Positions 60,971 through 64,000 of a stretch of 64,000 nt of DNA are shown here, one piece after another. Made by a program: the position numbers and the translations under genes. The DNA comes from Polytrichum commune. Taxonomy: Eukaryota; Streptophyta; Polytrichopsida; Polytrichales; Polytrichaceae. The notes under the pieces were generated by a model, which did no database searches, was not told the origin of the DNA, and was given only the letters and a program-made list of their open reading frames with translations. Position 1 is the stretch's first letter, and each line of letters starts with the position of its first letter. The DNA lies in the NCBI GenBank assembly GCA_950295325.1, contig OX485805.1, positions 56,632,758 to 56,696,757 on the forward strand, in the 5' to 3' direction.

Positions 60971-63900
60971 CCATAAATTTTACTATAATCTTGTGAAGTG
61001 CAAACATCTTAATAAGACATTATGAAAGTTTGGCCACTTCAAGATCTTAGTATGGTTGTAACTCACGCCCACTACATAGAAACTATGATTTCATCCAATT
61101 GTATGAAATTTCAAAACAAACAAAAAAAATTCGTTTTTGTGCCTATGATGAATATATATAGCTTATTTAATTCTACAACCATCATAAGAGGATAATTATT
61201 AAAAATCATAATTTATTCTTGTTTTATACTGTACAAATGTGATCCTTTGACATTGCGTAATAGTTTAATTTCGTGATATATCTCATTCTAAAAAAAACTC
61301 TTGACATCATCAATTCATAACATTGGCATCTCATCAAGTGTCTTATCCCCCAATGTTGAATTTGGATTGAGTCACCATATATACACACATTTAAGCGACC
61401 TACAACGAGGGCAGGTAAGTGATGACGAAGTCACCTTTTCATACTTCCAAAACAGTCGACCATCGACAACAGATGGCAACATGTTGAGCGAACACTTCGA
61501 AGATGGCCTGGGACATAATTTTACATGCACAGGTGCAATGGACTCGGGTGGTATGGGTCCAAACTACAACTCTCATGGTGTGAATACGAGCCTTAGGACA
61601 AGTGTATGGATTCCAAAAGACGGCAAAAAGGAGAGGGTCCTCTAAGTACACCGTTAGTACAGCAGTGCTGATTTGCACAGCTTTTTGGACACTTGGGCCC
61701 CAGAAATCCCCCCAAAAAACTAAAAAAACGAACATGCAACGTGCAACATAAATCATGTTGTGTTTCATACGCGGGTTGATAAGTCCACAAATGAGAAGGA
61801 GAAGAAGCCTGGCGAGGACTCAAGACTCCGACAATTTGTCCGATCGTTAATGTGGGTAACCAATTTTGGCTAACGAAAGTTCAATAGGTTGTTCAGATGT
61901 TACACAACGTGATTGACTTTGCCTGGTAAAATGTTACAATCTTGTTAGATAGTTATAATAGCACAACGTAACTTTGATAGTAACATGCGCTAATTGGGAT
62001 AATCAGTGTACACTTTTTTTTTATCAACTATTAAACGAGAGCATTATAAAAGTTTTAGCGAGGTGTGCATTCAAATGGTCACCCACACTAAGGGTGGGAA
62101 GTTACAGCCGGGTCCAAGATCGACGAGATTTCAAATTTGAGCGATGCTATTGGTCGAGAGCAAACTTATGGACCCAAGGAGGATTGTATTAGTTTTTGGG
62201 TCCATTTGAAAAAATAAAGTGGTGTTAGTGCGGCATCACTTTCCAGCTGAGTCTTGGTGGATTCCGTTCAAAAAGATACTCCTCCTAGTTTGAGAAATCA
62301 ATCTTGAGTCCAAAAGTAAGGTCCACAAGGGTTGTTTTGGACCCCAAGTTTCTTTGACCTAGACCTTACGTAAATCTAACCTAATAGGACACCCTTGTGT
62401 AATGTAGATGTGCTTGAATCAAACACAACAACAATTTGGTCAACTTTATTTGAGTGGTATTTGGTTAGGTGTGGATCTAAGGTCTCGCATCAAAAAGACA
62501 TGTGTTTAAAAGAGATTGGACTACATGCTCAAAGTATACTAACCCTTTAGGCTTTACAGTTAGCATGGCTGGGGGAACCTATATATGACTACTTCATGAG
62601 CATAAAATTTTTCACTTTGATAATAAATAACATATTCGAATGAGCTCCAAAAATGAAAGTGTCCAAATAACACACGTTTGCCTTAATGTTTTTTTGTTTT
62701 TTTTTCCTTCACAAATTGAAAATTCAATTGCAAAAGACACGTCTGCCTTAGTTGACAGGTTGCACAGCACGACCCTGTGAGTTAGCCCACAAAAGTGGAT
62801 TTTTTTTAAAAATTTTTTTTGGTTATGTAATGAGCCACAGTACTGGGCTTACTTCCGGTTTCAGGCAATAATTGCACGTGCCACAATGGCCGCCATTGTC
62901 ACTATGTAATTTAAGTAACAAATAGGCATTTTAAATTTCAATCATAAAATATTGTTTGGTTGCCTTGTAGTAAAAGACTTGATGCTCACAAGATGCCTCT
63001 TGTCATCGTGCAATGTTCATTCTTGGCAACGTATTTCGACGTCCGGGGTGGTATAATGCACTAGGTAGAATCTACATTTTTATTAGAATATGGTGTGCAA
63101 GTGGTCTACATGGAAACTAACCCTAATAATATTTTCTCATTGCCTGAATGCATTTCAGTCATACTAACAACTTAATTTGTTATGTTATGGTTGCAGGTTA
63201 TTAGTTTTCTACCGTTTTGGATGACTTGACATTTCATTTCATGAAAGTTTGACTACAACACTGCCAAAGTTTCAAACGTTATCACCTCCTATGGACTGAA
63301 ATGAAATCAATTTTAAAGTACACACTTGGAATATCTTTCAAGAGATTCTTCAAGGAAAATACATTCATCTTGATTGTATAATAAGCACATTCAATTCTCA
63401 TGTTCCTAATTTGGATTTGCCTATCAACATACATCAACATTTTCAATAGTAGACTTGGTGGTAGTAAGCAAACCAACAATAGTGTCCATTTAAGCCCGAG
63501 CCACTAGTAAAATACCAACATCCACAACTTCCTCGTGACAAAAATCACATTTAAGGTATGTGGGCCTATTGTGGGCACTTTCAATGCCACATACATTTCA
63601 TGCGATTGGATTTGATTGGGACTTGTCTCGTGTAGTTACTAAATCGCAAAACTTGAAGATTGTCACTTCTTCATGTTTCATTATCAACATAAGTGTGGAG
63701 TGGCCTATGTGATCATCCAACAAGAAAGAGATCCTTCACTTTGATGATGAACAAGACATTCATACAAACTCAAAAAAATATGAGGAAAATTGGTTACATA
63801 CCTCACTTTGGATTTGCTAATCATCTCGCACTAATTTTTGTGTTTCATATCCTATGAGAAGTGGATGTAGAGTTAAACACACGTCCGTTTAGCATCTACT

Positions 63901-64000
63901 TTCCTTACTCGGATGGGACAGGCATATTAGGGCTAGTGTTGGACTAGTACCATATTTTTTTCTCTATACCATTTGGGTACCTACAATGAGTATTTCACTT
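60971..64000. other. Repeat-rich end of the window
   Basis: A 114-codon frame at 61301-61645 (+) overlaps a 109-codon frame on the other strand; neither is recognised. 61870-62010 is a truncated MITE related to 53591-53790. Nothing else supported. Confidence 0.5.
62450..62655 (+). repeat. Dispersed repeat family, copy at 62.5 kb
   Basis: GAGTGGTATTTGGTTAGGTG ... ACATGTGTTTAAAAGAG ... CGAATGAGCTCCAAAAATG, collinear with the copies at 39.2 and 59.9 kb. Confidence 0.75.

Overview
This looks like a nuclear window from a land plant. It has two plant-type glyoxal (aldehyde) oxidase genes, a four-exon classical arabinogalactan-protein gene with spliceosomal introns, Ty1/copia, LINE and hAT relics, and many short inverted-repeat elements in AT-rich DNA. 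I cannot name the species. There are no bacterial-style operons, and I saw no tRNA, rRNA or CRISPR array.

Layout: 1-17.4 kb is repeat-rich intergenic DNA with a foldback element (3926-4068), a TA-flanked inverted-repeat element (6322-6850), a 392-bp tandem duplication (7317-8103) and a near-perfect 457/467-bp inverted repeat (12525-13469). GLOX copy A lies on the minus strand (17462-19084). A 15.5-kb island separates it from GLOX copy B on the plus strand (34615-36234), so the two paralogues are divergently oriented. The island holds a 100-bp array (27462-28160), an 85/86-bp array (30340-30875), several inverted-repeat elements and a PIF/Harbinger-like element with TTA duplications (32741-33532). 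At 37.6-41.3 kb there is a LINE 3' end with poly(A), a possible small secreted protein, an unrecognised frame-broken coding sequence, a pre-miRNA-like hairpin (40540-40617) and a 229-bp duplication. A copia integrase relic follows at 42.36-42.96 kb and a second pre-miRNA-like hairpin at 44628-44736.

The best new gene model is on the minus strand between 49920 and 46545. Four exons with matching phases encode a secreted 273-residue proline-rich protein: signal peptide exon, two Ala/Pro/Val/Tyr-rich exons, and a final exon with a hydrophobic GPI-anchor-like tail. Its introns hold a roughly 181-bp repeat, and intron 1 carries a decayed copy of the end of exon 2. From 51.3 kb to the end there is mostly dispersed repeat DNA, with a hAT-like transposase relic (54319-54927) and an element with 4-bp target duplications (60354-60966).

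The intact genes all encode predicted secreted or wall-facing proteins: two H2O2-producing copper-radical oxidases and one arabinogalactan protein. That they act together is only a guess. All positions, motif matches and identity estimates were read by eye.
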